Source: Sesamum alatum
Lineage: Eukaryota > Streptophyta > Magnoliopsida > Lamiales > Pedaliaceae
Assembly (NCBI GenBank): GCA_034509735.1
Contig: JACGWO010000010.1
Coordinates: forward strand, 7,577,193-7,641,192
Length of the DNA stretch: 64,000 bases
Reading direction: 5' to 3'
Part shown: positions 1-11,800 of the stretch, in pieces
Layout: every line of letters starts with the position of its first letter
Position numbering within the stretch: position 1 is the stretch's first letter
Translations under genes and position numbers: made by a program
The notes under the pieces: model-generated
Database searches by the model: none
Seen by the model: only the letters and a program-made list of their open reading frames with translations
What the model was told of the DNA's origin: nothing

Positions 1-1237
1 GTGCTGCTTATATATGTTCCTTTTTCCTGTTAGTGTTGTGTACGTAAATAATTAGTATTATTTGTATATGTTTCATTTCTTGATAATATTACTTTTATGT
101 GAGCCTATGATTAATTCGTGCTTGACTAATCTATTTTGAACTGTACGAGTGGTTAATGATTACTTTGAAATGATTATGTCGTGAAAATGAAATGAGGAAG
201 ATATGTCATTGGCTGTTTGATACCAGTGTTATGTGCTTGTACGTGAAAAATGCTGTTATGTGGTTTTATGTGGCTAGTTGGCTTACAAGAACGGTGATAT
301 GTGGAATCGAGGGAGTGATGGAAATTGAATGTAATTATGATATGAATACCCCTTGATGTTGTTGAATAGCCTATATGGAAAAATGAAATGAAAAGAGCTA
401 TGATGCGAAATGAAAAGAGCTATGATGCGAAATGAAAGAGCTATGATGCGAAATGAGATTGATGAGTCTGTGTAGCATGTCAAGGGGATTCATGTATATA
501 TATGAATGAATAGTGAGGTTGAGTTGGTGGAGAAAAACACTATATCACCTTTTTGGTAAGCCAACTAGGAAAATATAAGTTTGATTGGTTATCGTGTTAT
601 TAAATGACTACGTGGAGAAATAAAATGAAATGTGCTTGATTAAGTTGATTATATTATATACGTTGCTTGTCTTTGTCTTGTTGATATAATTGAGGTGCGT
701 GTATAGTGGTACCGGTTATTTACTTATTGAGTTGCAGGCTCATCCCTCTGCTAATAATTTCAGGTGTAGATTTTGCTGTGCCTACTCACGACAGCTAGGT
801 CCACATTTTGCATCCCAGTCAGGTCGGGCCAGTATGCAGTTTTCTCCTCCTTGTAAATAGAAATAGAAGTCTCATTTTGAATTAAAGGCGAGAATAGCAT
901 GTGAACTAGTTATAATAGTCCCATTTTTGATGTACTTGATATATATGTATATATGATCTTGCGGATGAGATATTAAATATTCTTGTTGTGATGATGAGAC
1001 TATGTGTATATATACTCAACAGGGGCTACATTATGTGCCTAATTTTACATATAATTAGGGTACATTAAGTGTGATATTTAGGGAAGATATAGTCGTAGTG
1101 CCGTTAGAGGGTGCTACACATATATCGGGGGATCAATTCAGTGAAACGTGTTACAATATTGACCCTGTTGATAACCAAAAAATTAAGATAAACTAAATTC
1201 TGTTCGGTGAAATGTATACACCAACAAGTTGAGTTAA
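1..1237. other. Intergenic, possible old LTR-retrotransposon tail
   Basis: No gene is visible. The stretch around 700-860 (a short pyrimidine-rich block ending in TTTCAGGT, after a segment reading GTTATTTACTTATTGAG) resembles the untranslated region before the 3' LTR of plant chromovirus-type Ty3/gypsy elements. This is a resemblance only: I did not find a matching second LTR or any pol coding sequence. The rest is AT-rich. Confidence 0.3.
385..457. repeat. 22-bp short tandem repeat, about 3.3 copies
   Basis: The unit GAAATGAAAAGAGCTATGAT plus GC is repeated at 385, 407 and 429. The third copy is one A shorter and a partial fourth copy starts at 450. It is a simple minisatellite. The short antisense open frame across it is an artefact of the repeat. 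Confidence 0.9.
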
Positions 1238-1541
1238 AATACACTAACGTTTGAGCCTGGGCACCTGTGGAACCTTCGTCGTAGATTTGAAGTCGTCCAT
1301 GACATGTTTGTAATTACATAACAATCACAATAACATAAATCTGGCATGGGCATTGCGAACTTATATATGCCAATGTCTGCTATTGCTTGAATACACTAAC
1401 GTTTGAGCCTGGGCACCTGCAGAACCTTCGTCGTAGGTTTGAAGTAGTCCATGATGTGTTTGTAACTACATAACAATCACAACAACATAAATCTGGCATG
1501 GGCATTGCGAACCCGTATATGCTAACGTCTGCTATTGCTTG
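1238..1541. repeat. 152-bp tandem duplication
   Basis: Two adjacent copies, 1238-1389 and 1390-1541, each begin AATACACTAACGTTTGAGCC and end in TGCTATTGCTTG. They differ at roughly a dozen positions and both contain the segment AATCTGGCATGGGCATTGCG. No coding frame spans them. They may be a local duplication or part of a satellite-like element. Confidence 0.9.
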
Positions 1542-2035
1542 AATTAGCAATGTCTTGACTACTTGGTGACCTGCTATGATTTATAAACATATTCAAATGT
1601 GGCCCACATTTATAAGGACAATATAAGCAAAATACATTAATCCCGTTGTTTTATGGCATTAGTATCAAAATAGCACATATTATACAAAAAAATATCAAAT
1701 TAGTCGCAATTCCTTTGAAATTATAATCGAACCCATAAATTTTTCACTTCATCCCTTCGTAATAATACAACCCTCGTCACGTATACAATCATTACATACA
1801 CAAAAAAAGACAAAATACATCACGAAGTTATTGTTTAATGTTTGGGGGAAGAAGATTTTTTCTTTCGGGGGATCAACATCCAAATATCGTTATTCACTAT
1901 TTTCAAAAAACATCTAGAAATTCATCATACAATTATACTCAAAAGCATAATGGTAAATTATTAGAGCGAATGTTTACCTAGGAATAGTTTTGAATTTCAC
2001 TCTAATCACTGGTGTAGATAATAGAGCATCAAAAT

Positions 2036-3010
2036 CTTAGGGCTTGTTTGACGATTTGGGGGTCGAAAAATCTGATAAGACCTCTAAAGAGCATACAAGT
2101 AATTTGTCTTTTGAAAATGGGTCATAACCGAAGCAAACAAAAGATTGAGTTTTGGATAATCAAAATATTAGACCAAAGTAAACCATTTATAGTTAATCCC
2201 GGGCTTTTCTATCATACATTTAATTCAGATTTATCCAATCATTCAATTCTTCCTATACCCAAAGTAAAGGAGGCTTATGGGTTTCTTTGGTTGGGGTGAA
2301 AAATGGGAGTATAAGAGAAGTGCAAGTAAAAAAGATGTATAAGAGAAAGTTTTTGTGTTTGTTTACAGTGACGAGATGGAGGAAAAAGAAAACACGATGT
2401 AGATGGAACTCCTCAGAAGTTCAATTTTGTTTCCGTCCAAAATTGAGCGGAAAAGAGAAAAGTATGAGGCAAAAAAATAAATATTTTATTTTTATTTACT
2501 ATATTACCCATATATCTAATTTTCCTCCAATTATTTTCTCCTCCCCTTTGATAATACCGCTACATAATTTTTGCAAAAAAAAATAACCAAATTACCAGAA
2601 AAGCTACTACGTCAAAGTCAACAATTAGGTAAACATGCTTTGCTTTTGTGTTTTTTTAGAATTTTTTATTGTTAATTTGTCACTAGTCTTGATTTTATTT
2701 AAACTAAATAGTTTAGAATTTATGAACAATACTTATTTTGATGAATATTTTTATTAATAATAACTATTATTTTTTTTTGTGTGGAATAATTTTATTTATA
2801 AGGTTTTTAATTTTGTTATATACTAAAATTATTTTAGTATAATATTAACTTGTTTACTTTCTCAATACAAATAGAAGAGAAATGGTTAATTAGTAAAATT
2901 ACAAAAACTAATTTTTTTCTTTTGAACCCATTTTCCTTCTACCAAACAAATGGAAGAATTTGAGATTTACTCCCCTCCAGTCATACCAAACAACTTAGGC
3001 CACCTTTACT
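2036..3010. mobile_element. Putative non-autonomous DNA transposon remnant
   Basis: The left side reads GGGCTTGTTTGACGATTTGG and the right side near 2980-3003 reads CCAAACAACTTAGGCC. The ends are therefore weakly inverted, in the style of hAT or Harbinger MITE termini. The interior is AT-rich and has no transposase. The short open frames at 2048-2586 show no recognisable domain. I could not define a target duplication. Confidence 0.25.
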
Positions 3011-3499
3011 TTGGCATATTAAGCAGGATATCACTCTCAATAAGATTTAATATTTTGTTTACTTCAAATTGGGTCGGCCCGTTATTAATCCCAAAGGCCC
3101 GACACATTCTCTGATTATTGTTTGATTGTAATGCCGATCGAAAGGGAGTTATTATTCAATCCACATGGCCAGCTCATGGTGATAAATTTTCATCTCTCCA
3201 TTATGCCCTCAACTTTTGTTGCAAAAAGATCATTATTGCCCCTGATTGACCAACTATTTCTAACAATGACAAGCTAGATTTTGTGTGGGAAAGAAAAAAA
3301 AAAAAAAACTTTTCAAGTTCTCCATCTTTGAAGAAGAGATGACAATGGTGTCTGAGCTCAGCTCCTGCCAAATGCGATTGTTTTGAAAAAAATGCGCAGA
3401 TTATGCTCTTCATTTTGAGATCCATTTCACCTACATAAAAATGCTTGTTGTTGTTGTTGTTTGATTGTTTTTATTTTTCTTGTTATTCTGTTTAACAGA

Positions 3500-3735
3500 G
3501 AAGGTGGGGGGGGGGGGGGGGGCGTTGGCGTGGGGAGGGGAGCTGAAGCAGCAATGTGTGGTGGGGAGGGGGGTTGAGGGTCGGTGCTAGGCGGGGTGGA
3601 GGGGCCGAAGGTGGGGGGCTGAGGCGACGATGCTAAGCTGGGTGGAGGGGCGACAGGGTGGGGGTGAGGCACTGGTGCTAAGCGGGGTGGAGGGGCGACA
3701 ATGCTGGTTGGGTGGAGGGCGGCGGGGATTGATAG
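3500..3735. repeat. G-rich low-complexity block with 17-G run
   Basis: A run of 17 G lies at 3506-3522. It is followed by degenerate G-rich repeats of the type GCGGGGTGGAGGGGCGAC, seen several times between 3580 and 3720. The strand bias is extreme (G-rich on +), unlike the AT-rich surroundings. The proline-rich antisense open frame here is a by-product of composition. The block could form G-quadruplex DNA, by inference from the several G runs of four or more. Confidence 0.85.
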
Positions 3736-4095
3736 GTTTTCTGATGGAGGAGGGAACGTGTATATATATATATATTATTAATTTTGTGTTATTAGATAGT
3801 TATTTGTCATTTCATTATGTATTATATAAATTATTTTGATGAAGATGAATGTAAAATATATTAGTAACTTTTATATAAATTATTATATATATATATTTAA
3901 CTTTTATATAAATATATCATTTAACTTTTATTTGTGTATGTAAATATATTATATTTTAATGAAAGAAAAAAATAATTATTGAAGAAATTATTGAAGAAAA
4001 AAATCAGGGATATTTTAGAAAAATTTGAATTAATCACAATTCAATCTCAAAATTATAGTCAAAAGTAAATAACTCTATTACTTTATCAATACTAG

Positions 4096-4403
4096 TATGG
4101 TCTCGTTTACTTTGAGGGATGGGATTAAGTTGTGATAGATTAATGATGGATAAAATGTAGGATGAAATTAAATTATATCACTAATATTTTTATTTAAATC
4201 ATATATTTATCATGATTAATCATCTATTTACCTAAATGTTAGTAAACATGAGATGTGGTTGAATATCCAACCCAATCCTCACAAGTAAACAAGGATGTAA
4301 AATTGTCCCATTTAATATGATCACTTTTAACTTAATCCTAACAATTATCCTAAAGTTATCTGTACCTTCTAAATACTGTCACCCTGAGTAAAGGTGACCT
4401 TAA
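4096..4403. mobile_element. MITE-like element, about 308 bp
   Basis: The left end reads GGTCTCGTTTACTTTGAGGG and the right end ACCCTGAGTAAAGGTGACC. The right end reverse-complements to GGTCACCTTTACTCAGGGT, so the two form imperfect terminal inverted repeats. The interior is AT-rich and non-coding, with further short inverted matches (AGATTAATGATGGATAAA against its partner side). A similar sequence, GGCCACCTTTACTTTGGC, occurs at 2999, so a second relative may end there. The target duplication is not clear. Confidence 0.45.
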
Positions 4404-5181
4404 AGAAAACTATTATTCTTTCTCTCTCCCTTCCATTTCCACTTCTCTTTTTCTCTCACTTCAACCAAATGAACCCTAAATGTGTCGTTCATGAACGACA
4501 CTGATACCGAAGCTTCCAGCAAAGCTCCGACAATCCAAGGGTAATGATGGCTAACTAGAAATTCTCCAAGCTCAAAGATTCCAAAACCCTACTTCAACAG
4601 ACAATCGCGCGAGTGCCCATTTTCATTTTTTTTTTCAAATTTTGAAGATTATTATTTTCGTTGCATCTCGCATTTCTTTTAAATAATTATTTTAGTCTTA
4701 TATTTGGATCCTTTTATAATTGAATCATCATCAAAATCATAGATGACGCAAAATAATTTGGAATAAAATTATTGACCATTGCTTTAGAGACATAGGGCAA
4801 AACATACGTCGGAATCAAAACTAGGCTTGACCTAATAAAACAATCCCACCTCATGGGCCAAATAACCCAACGGCCATACCGAGCCTAATTGATAACTCAA
4901 CGCTTTTAAAAATGTAAACACATATCCAAACTTGTAAACTGAGCCTTACACCATACCCCAAATTTTATCCGTCATTATTAATCTCATGCTTATAACATTC
5001 GTCAAAGTAAACACAACATAAGAATATGGTTATTATCATTCTCATTATATTACTATTATTGTTAACATAATTATAATACTATTAACGATATAAATAAAAA
5101 TATAAAGATTAGAAAGTTTTAAATATATATATTTCGGCCTAAACTCGAGAAAGCTATTTTTCTTGTTTAAATTTAAAGACT
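4404..5181. other. AT-rich intergenic stretch
   Basis: I see no gene, RNA or clear repeat here. The stretch lies between the MITE-like element and the 100-bp repeat array upstream of the Tra1 gene. It contains pyrimidine-rich and AT-rich sequence only. Confidence 0.5.
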
Positions 5182-5430
5182 CACTATATTTACAACCTAT
5201 AACTCGACTTTCTCTCCTCTTCATTTAAGACGAATGTAAAGATATTCCAATTTGATCTCAAATTATTGTAATCGAACGATTCACTATATTCATAACGTAC
5301 GGTTTGACTTTCTCTCTTCTTCATTTAAGACGAGCGTAGAAAATTCCAACTCAAGATCAAATTTTTTTAATTGAACGATTCATCATATTCATAACGCATA
5401 TCTTTGACTTTCTCTTTTTTCTCTTTAAGA
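5182..5430. repeat. ~100-bp imperfect tandem repeat, 2.5 copies
   Basis: Units start at 5182 (CACTATATTTACAACC), 5282 (CACTATATTCATAACG) and 5381 (CATCATATTCATAACG). Each contains the stretch GACTTTCTCTC followed by TTTAAGACGA. The copies are clearly diverged. The array ends about 90 bp before the putative TATA box of the Tra1 gene, so it forms part of its proximal upstream region. A regulatory role is only a possibility. Confidence 0.8.
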
Positions 5431-5519
5431 TGGATGAGAGCTAACTCTAGATATCTTAGTATCTTTTCCCCTTGCATGAAATTGCAAAAAATAAGGAAAA
5501 TAACTTATATTAATTCGCC

Positions 5520-5528
5520 TATATATAG
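5520..5528 (+). promoter_or_regulatory. Candidate TATA box for the Tra1 gene
   Basis: TATATATAG lies about 355 bp before the start codon. It is followed by a 5' leader containing a telo-box-like AAACCCTAG at 5657-5665, a motif common near the start sites of plant housekeeping genes. The leader may contain a small intron ending at TTTCAG near 5868. Position and motif are suggestive only. Confidence 0.35.
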
Positions 5529-5882
5529 CCGAATGCTCCAAAGGAGCAGAAGCGTTCCCTGAGGGGGAAAATTAACCGTACGCGACTGCCCCCCAATTTG
5601 GTTGCTTGATCACTAGATTGAAAACCCCTTCCCTTTCTGCTCGTTCTTCCAATCCAAAACCCTAGATACATAATTAACAACTCAAAATTCAGAATCAACC
5701 CGAAAAAAATTCATAAATTCTAACCCAGAAACCACCTTCTGTACATCCTCGTTCCCTAAATTTGATGTTCTTCGCTATTTAAGTTAAAATCTTGCTTGCC
5801 CAGTTCTTCCCGTAAACCAGTGCTGACAAGTAGTTTTTCTTCGTTGGGTTGAGGTGTTTAGGTTTCAGTAAATTCATCAACC

Positions 5883-8800
5883 ATGAGTCCAGTTCAGAAT
5901 TTCGAGCAGCACGCTCGACATTTAATCGAGCCTGACCTCCGTACGCGAACTGTCACTCTTTTGCTTTTATATATTGGTTTTCCGCTTTGAGTGCATGTGT
6001 TGTGTGTATGCTATGAGTATTAATTTTGTGTTCTTATTCCTTTTTTGTGTTCTGTTGGTGCAGCAATTCAAACGAGGCTGCAAATGGCGATGGAGGTACG
6101 GGACAGTCTGGAGATATGCCACACAGGGGAGTATTTGAACTTCTTGAAGTGCTATTTCCGTGCATTTTCTGCAATTTTACATCATATTACCAAGCCCCAG
6201 TTTGCCGATAACCCCGAGCACAAACTTCGTAATATTATAATTGAAATTCTCAATCGCTTACCCCACAGTGAGGTTCTTAGGCCCTTTGTTCAGGAGCTGC
6301 TTAAAGTGGCAATGCACGTACTAACAGCAGACAATGAGGAAAATGGATTAATTTGCATTAGGATTATTTTTGACTTGCTTAGGAATTTTAGACCGAGTTT
6401 AGAGACTGAAGTTCAGCCGTTTCTGGATTTTGTCTGCAAAATTTACCAGAATTTTAGGGCTACTGTTAGTTACTTCTTTGAGAGTGGGGCAATGATGGCA
6501 CCACCACCAGTCCCACCCACCACCTCCGGGTCTGTGGGATCATCATTGAGTGGTGATGATGTGAAGCCTCTCGAAGTTTCTGATCAAGTGGGTCCTTCGG
6601 GTGGTTATGTTGGGGCTACAGGGCAGCTTAATCCAAGTACAAGGTCTTTTAAGGTTGTCACAGAGAGTCCGCTGGTAGTCATGTTTCTATTTCAGTTGTA
6701 TGGTCGACTGGTTCAGACTAATATCCCGCACCTATTGCCACTGATGGTTGCGGCAATTTCAGTCCCAGGTCCAGAGAAGGTTCCACCCCATTTGAAGACT
6801 CATTTTATTGAGCTGAAGGGCGCACAAGTCAAGGTAAGATTTGACTCCTTTTTTTTTTGCACACAGCTTGGGAATCATTTTCTGAAGTTTCCCAGTTATT
6901 CAGTAATTTTTGTTGCTTGTCCTAAGAGTACAAGACTGCTAGCATAAGCTCCAAATGTAAAGTTGATTGGACTGATGTATAGAAAACTTGTTTACTTCTG
7001 GTCTGAAAGTATCTCTTAGATTTTATTTTTTCCTTTATAAAGGCAGCAGATGATGTGGAATGAGTTCTCACTATAATCATTCCTCCCGCCACCAGTTTCT
7101 CCTGACAAAAGAATGCATTTCCAGCTTTGCCACCTCCTTGGCATCTTATTCACTTTTGAGCTATTTTTTCATTCTTTATGTGCAGACTGTTTCTTTCTTA
7201 ACTTACCTGCTGAAGAGCTTTGCTGACTATATCAGCAACATGAAGAAAGCATATGCAAAAGCATTGTGAATCTCCTCGTCACGTGCTCTGACTCAGTTTC
7301 AATTCGGAAGGTTGGCTTTCTCTTGCAACATTATTTGTTATTTATGTTTACTCACCCGGAAATTGACGTATAAAAATTGTTGACTTCAGGAACTATTGGT
7401 AGCTCTGAAACATGTTCTTGGGACGGATTTCAAAAGGGGTTTATTTCCTTTAATCGATACACTTTTGGATGAGAGGTATACTTTCTGACAAACAGTTTAT
7501 GGTAACATTTTGATGATCTAAGCTTCCTCTAGGTGTCTAGCCCCTCCTCCATGACAGGGTTGTTAGAATCTTTTGTATATATGATGTGTATATTACTTCT
7601 TCATGTAGATATGTGTTGCATGTGATACTGCAGAATTTGAATGTCATATATTTGCTCTGTATTTGTTCAGGCCTTGTTTCTATACATTTACATGTATGTA
7701 TAGAATTTACCTCCTTTACCATGATTGTGTTCTTGTTATTGATTACCTTTCTCCTTTTGCATTGAATTTCTGTATTGGGTATCTGTATATCAATATGGGT
7801 GTGGGAACGAGGTTGTTGGGATGTGGAAGTTTGTTAACTTAGAGCTTCCCCAGATTGTTTACAAAAGTACATGCAGAGAATAAATTTAATAGAAGTTCCT
7901 TTTTGCATTACGTTATTAAATGACTGTTTATCCTAAACATATAGTAATTGCTACAGTAAATTATTTGGTGGAATGTGGATTACAAATTGACAAATGTATT
8001 TAGTTTCTAGGAAGTATTATGGAAAACTTTGCAGGGTTCTTATCCTGATGATGGCAGAGTTTCTAACTACATACTATCAACCTTTTGGGGTGTGGCAAAG
8101 GGTAGATGTTAGGTGTTCTATGCAATCTCATTCCCATTCCAACTCCACCGCCTCAACCAACTTCAAAACCATGTAAAGGTGTAGAGTATAAAATATGTCT
8201 TGCAAAAGATACATCGTCTATGACAAAATTAAGCCTTTAAGACTCCAAAAGGAAAAAGATAAAAAAGAAAAAGGAAAGGAAAAGCTAAAAGGGGCCGTCA
8301 GGCTTGCTCTTTTTGTCTTCTCACAACTATACTGAAGGAACCTATCAGGAAGTGACAAGCAAAGGGTATATATTCTGTGAAACCATCACTGATTCTTATC
8401 CACTCCTTTGAGTCCTTCCAGGTCTCTTTATTTTTGTGTTAATACTATTCAACAAAGTCCCTAAAAATTTATGATTTCTGGTTTATGTTTGACATCTTGC
8501 CTTTCTTTCATCTTCATGAACTCAATATTTGGCTGCATCAGGGTCCTTGTTGGTACTGGCCGAGCATGCTTTGAGGCATTGCGGCCTTTGGCCTATAGTC
8601 TTTTGGCAGAGATTGTTCACCATGTTAGAGGAGATCTTTCATTGTCTCAGGTAAAACTGTACTTATCTTGTTGTATTTGAGAGACTCCTGGAATTTACTT
8701 ACTTCTTGAATCACCCTTGGTTCCTGATTCACTGACGTTTAATGAGAAATAGATTCTTTTTTTTTTAAAACTGGATATTGACCAGTAATTTTTGCGTGGA

Positions 8801-11800
8801 ATCTTATTTCAGTGAATATTCACTGTTAATTCTTGTGTCTAAATGTGTTGCAGTTATCACGGATTATTTACCTGTTCTCGAGCAACATGCATGATGCCTC
8901 ATTGTCCTTGAGCATTCATACTACTTGTGCTCGACTGATGTTGAATCTGGTATATGCTCAGAATAAGTTTTTTTGGAATCTTATCAAATCACTAACATAT
9001 TTGTTGCAGATTATAATATACTTGTCTTGTTCTATTGTGAGTTCTCAATATGGTTTATCAACTTTAAGGTGGAGCCCATATTTGAGAAAGGTGTAGATCA
9101 AGCATCAATGGATGAAGCACGGATTTTGTTGGTATATCTCTTTTGGTGGTCTTTTCAGTCTCCTGAAGAGTACATTATGTTACTCATCGTATGCATATTC
9201 CTTCTGATGACTTATGCCACTAACATCTCAGGGCCGAATATTGGATGCTTTTGTTGGGAAATTTAACACTTTCAAGCGCACTATTCCTCAGGTACTTCAG
9301 CTTTCTATGATACTTTAGTTAATCGTTCTTTGGCATAAAATGATTAGATCTTTTTTGTTAATCCAAATTGCACTACTCTATCCTTGTTTTGGGTTTCTTT
9401 CTCAGAAGTACTTTGCATGCCCATGAATCAACTGGACACCCTTTTTTCTTAGCAAAACTTTGTTCATAATGGGTAAATTACACTGACACCCCATAAGGCT
9501 CAAAATACACAAACACCCCCTACCCTCTGCAAAATTACAAGTACACCCCTTGAGGTTGGAGTTGTCATAATTATACATGAATGTTTTAAATTGTAAAAAG
9601 CATGTCTAATAACATATTTAATTGGTTGACAAAATTATAGAGTTTTTAAAATATTAATATTAGATAGAGGAAGTGACAGAACTATAGAATCCAATTTTGT
9701 TTGTAATTATATTTATGTTGCTGCCATTGTTAGATAGAGGAATTGACAGAATTATTGTATATTCTATCAAGTTTATTTGGCTGAGTTTTATTTAAAAGTA
9801 AGAGCTACATGCAAAATAATTAACTTATAATTGATGGATTACTTGCAACAAAGTCTTAATGTTTAGTTTTTTTTATATATAAAGGTGAAAATCCGGTACT
9901 GTTATTAAAAAAATTCAAATATTTACTTTTGCATGTGGCGATTGATTGTTTATTAATACTCTGGCATAAAACCTAATAAAACAAATTCTCAGTATCTAAA
10001 CAGCAGCCATTGCTCTGACATAATTAATAAAGTGTAAAAGTTTTATCGTTGGCTACTATATAGCCAAGAAATTGCATCAAACCATTAGATAAGTTCTTTT
10101 TATATTCTATTATCAATAAACCTTGCCTTTTCATACAAGTCTGTTTTATGTTCTTACCTGTGAGATTTCAAGAAAATATTAAGAAACTGAAACGATCCAG
10201 TCACTAAAAATGTCTACTGATTTTTTTTTATTTTTTGGCTATGCTGAATATGGTGACTCTCAACATATTGCAGATATGCAAATATTAGAGTTCTTAGCTC
10301 TTGTGGACTGGATACTTTTGGACTTGGCCAAATATGTTATCTGATACTGTATTAAGTATTTTTTTTGCTAAATGTGGTCACTGTCAACATTTTATTTTGG
10401 GAATGCTTAAATTGTAAAAGTTTGTTCTCCTATTTATTCTTCTGCATTCATATTTCATTCTTTCTGAAGCAATGCATTAAGTTAAAACAAATAATTCCAT
10501 TTGACATCTTTTGCTAGTACTAGACAGTTGTATAATTCTATATTGCCTGATGATTTATGTTTTCTTTTGGGACCTTTTATGTTTGTTTGGGTAGCTACTC
10601 GAAGAGGGAGAGGAGGGGAAAAATCGGGTTACATTGAGGTCAAAACTTGAAGTGCCAGTACAGGTAATTTGATATATTGCGTGGTTTAGATTTGTTCTGT
10701 TTATTTGCTTTTGATCCTTTTCTTGTTGTTTTTTAAAGAAACATTAGTTTCTTTGTGGTATTTCTCATTTGACAGTTTGTTAATTACATTTCTTGAGTTA
10801 GAAGTACTTGATTAAAAATTGCCACTTTTGACTATGTTATTATGCATTATATTTTTCTCTCTTTGTTCTAGAATTGGGAAGTGCAATAGTCATTTGATAT
10901 ATATGATTTTGCAGTACATTTTCCTCTTTTTCGTTTTAGGATTGTGAAGTATAGACATTTACCGAATTTTTTCCTACATGTGAATTTTTAAGATAAAATT
11001 GACAACATAATGATAGTGTAGAATGTTAGTTTTTTCTGGTTAACGATGTCCACCTTCTATTTATTTTTACGTTTTATCAATTTACTGTCCAAAATTCAAG
11101 TGCCTAGCTCAGGCCTTCGATTGTATTTTTTTTCCCTTAAAATTTCATGAAGAAAAAACTTTTTCCTGCCCGCTTATACTTGAATTATCAACCTTCACGA
11201 AGCCATTACTGGAAATTAAAGGCCAGTTTGGTTTTGCTTCCATTTTTATTTTCAGTTTCCTTCATTTCCAATGGGTGAAAATGCTTTATTGGTTTTTGTG
11301 CGAAAATGAAAATATGTTTGGATAGTATGTTCCCAAACCCAGGTTTATAGGTCTCAAAAATGAGAATTTGTTTGGATTTGATTTGTTATATAGGTATTTT
11401 GTAGATATTGTACTTTGAATATATAGTACAATATTATATTTATTTCTTAAAAAGTCAACATAACATGACAACATGTCATGTCATGTCCTCTTTACTTAGA
11501 CAATGATGAAGTCTAGACGGGTGGTTTGAGAAGTGTGTTTTCAGTAGACCTAGGCTGCAAATTTCCATTGGAAATAAGCCTTTTCAATGGGTTGGGCTAA
11601 ATAAACAAACTTCCAAAATGCCGAAATAGTATAAAACTGGAAATTGGCTTTTGGAAATATAACCAAACATTCCCTAAGGGTTTGGATAATTTCCAATTGA
11701 TAACTGCAATCCACAGCAGTTCTTAATTTCATCTTGTAAAGTTCCTGAGTGCCAGGAAATTGTGAAATTTAGTTTTGTATTTATAGTGGGATTTGCTGGT

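Noticed and set aside
385..457. CRISPR-like array
   Set aside because: The repeats are contiguous with no spacers, and the genome is eukaryotic.
3427..3672. Proline-rich antisense open frame
   Set aside because: It follows from the G-rich low-complexity DNA and shows no domain or gene context.
8833..9266. Intron-spanning open frames around Tra1 exons 6-8 as longer exons
   Set aside because: Conserved peptide is limited to 8854-8949, 9069-9131 and 9232-9291, with good GT-AG sites and matching phases.
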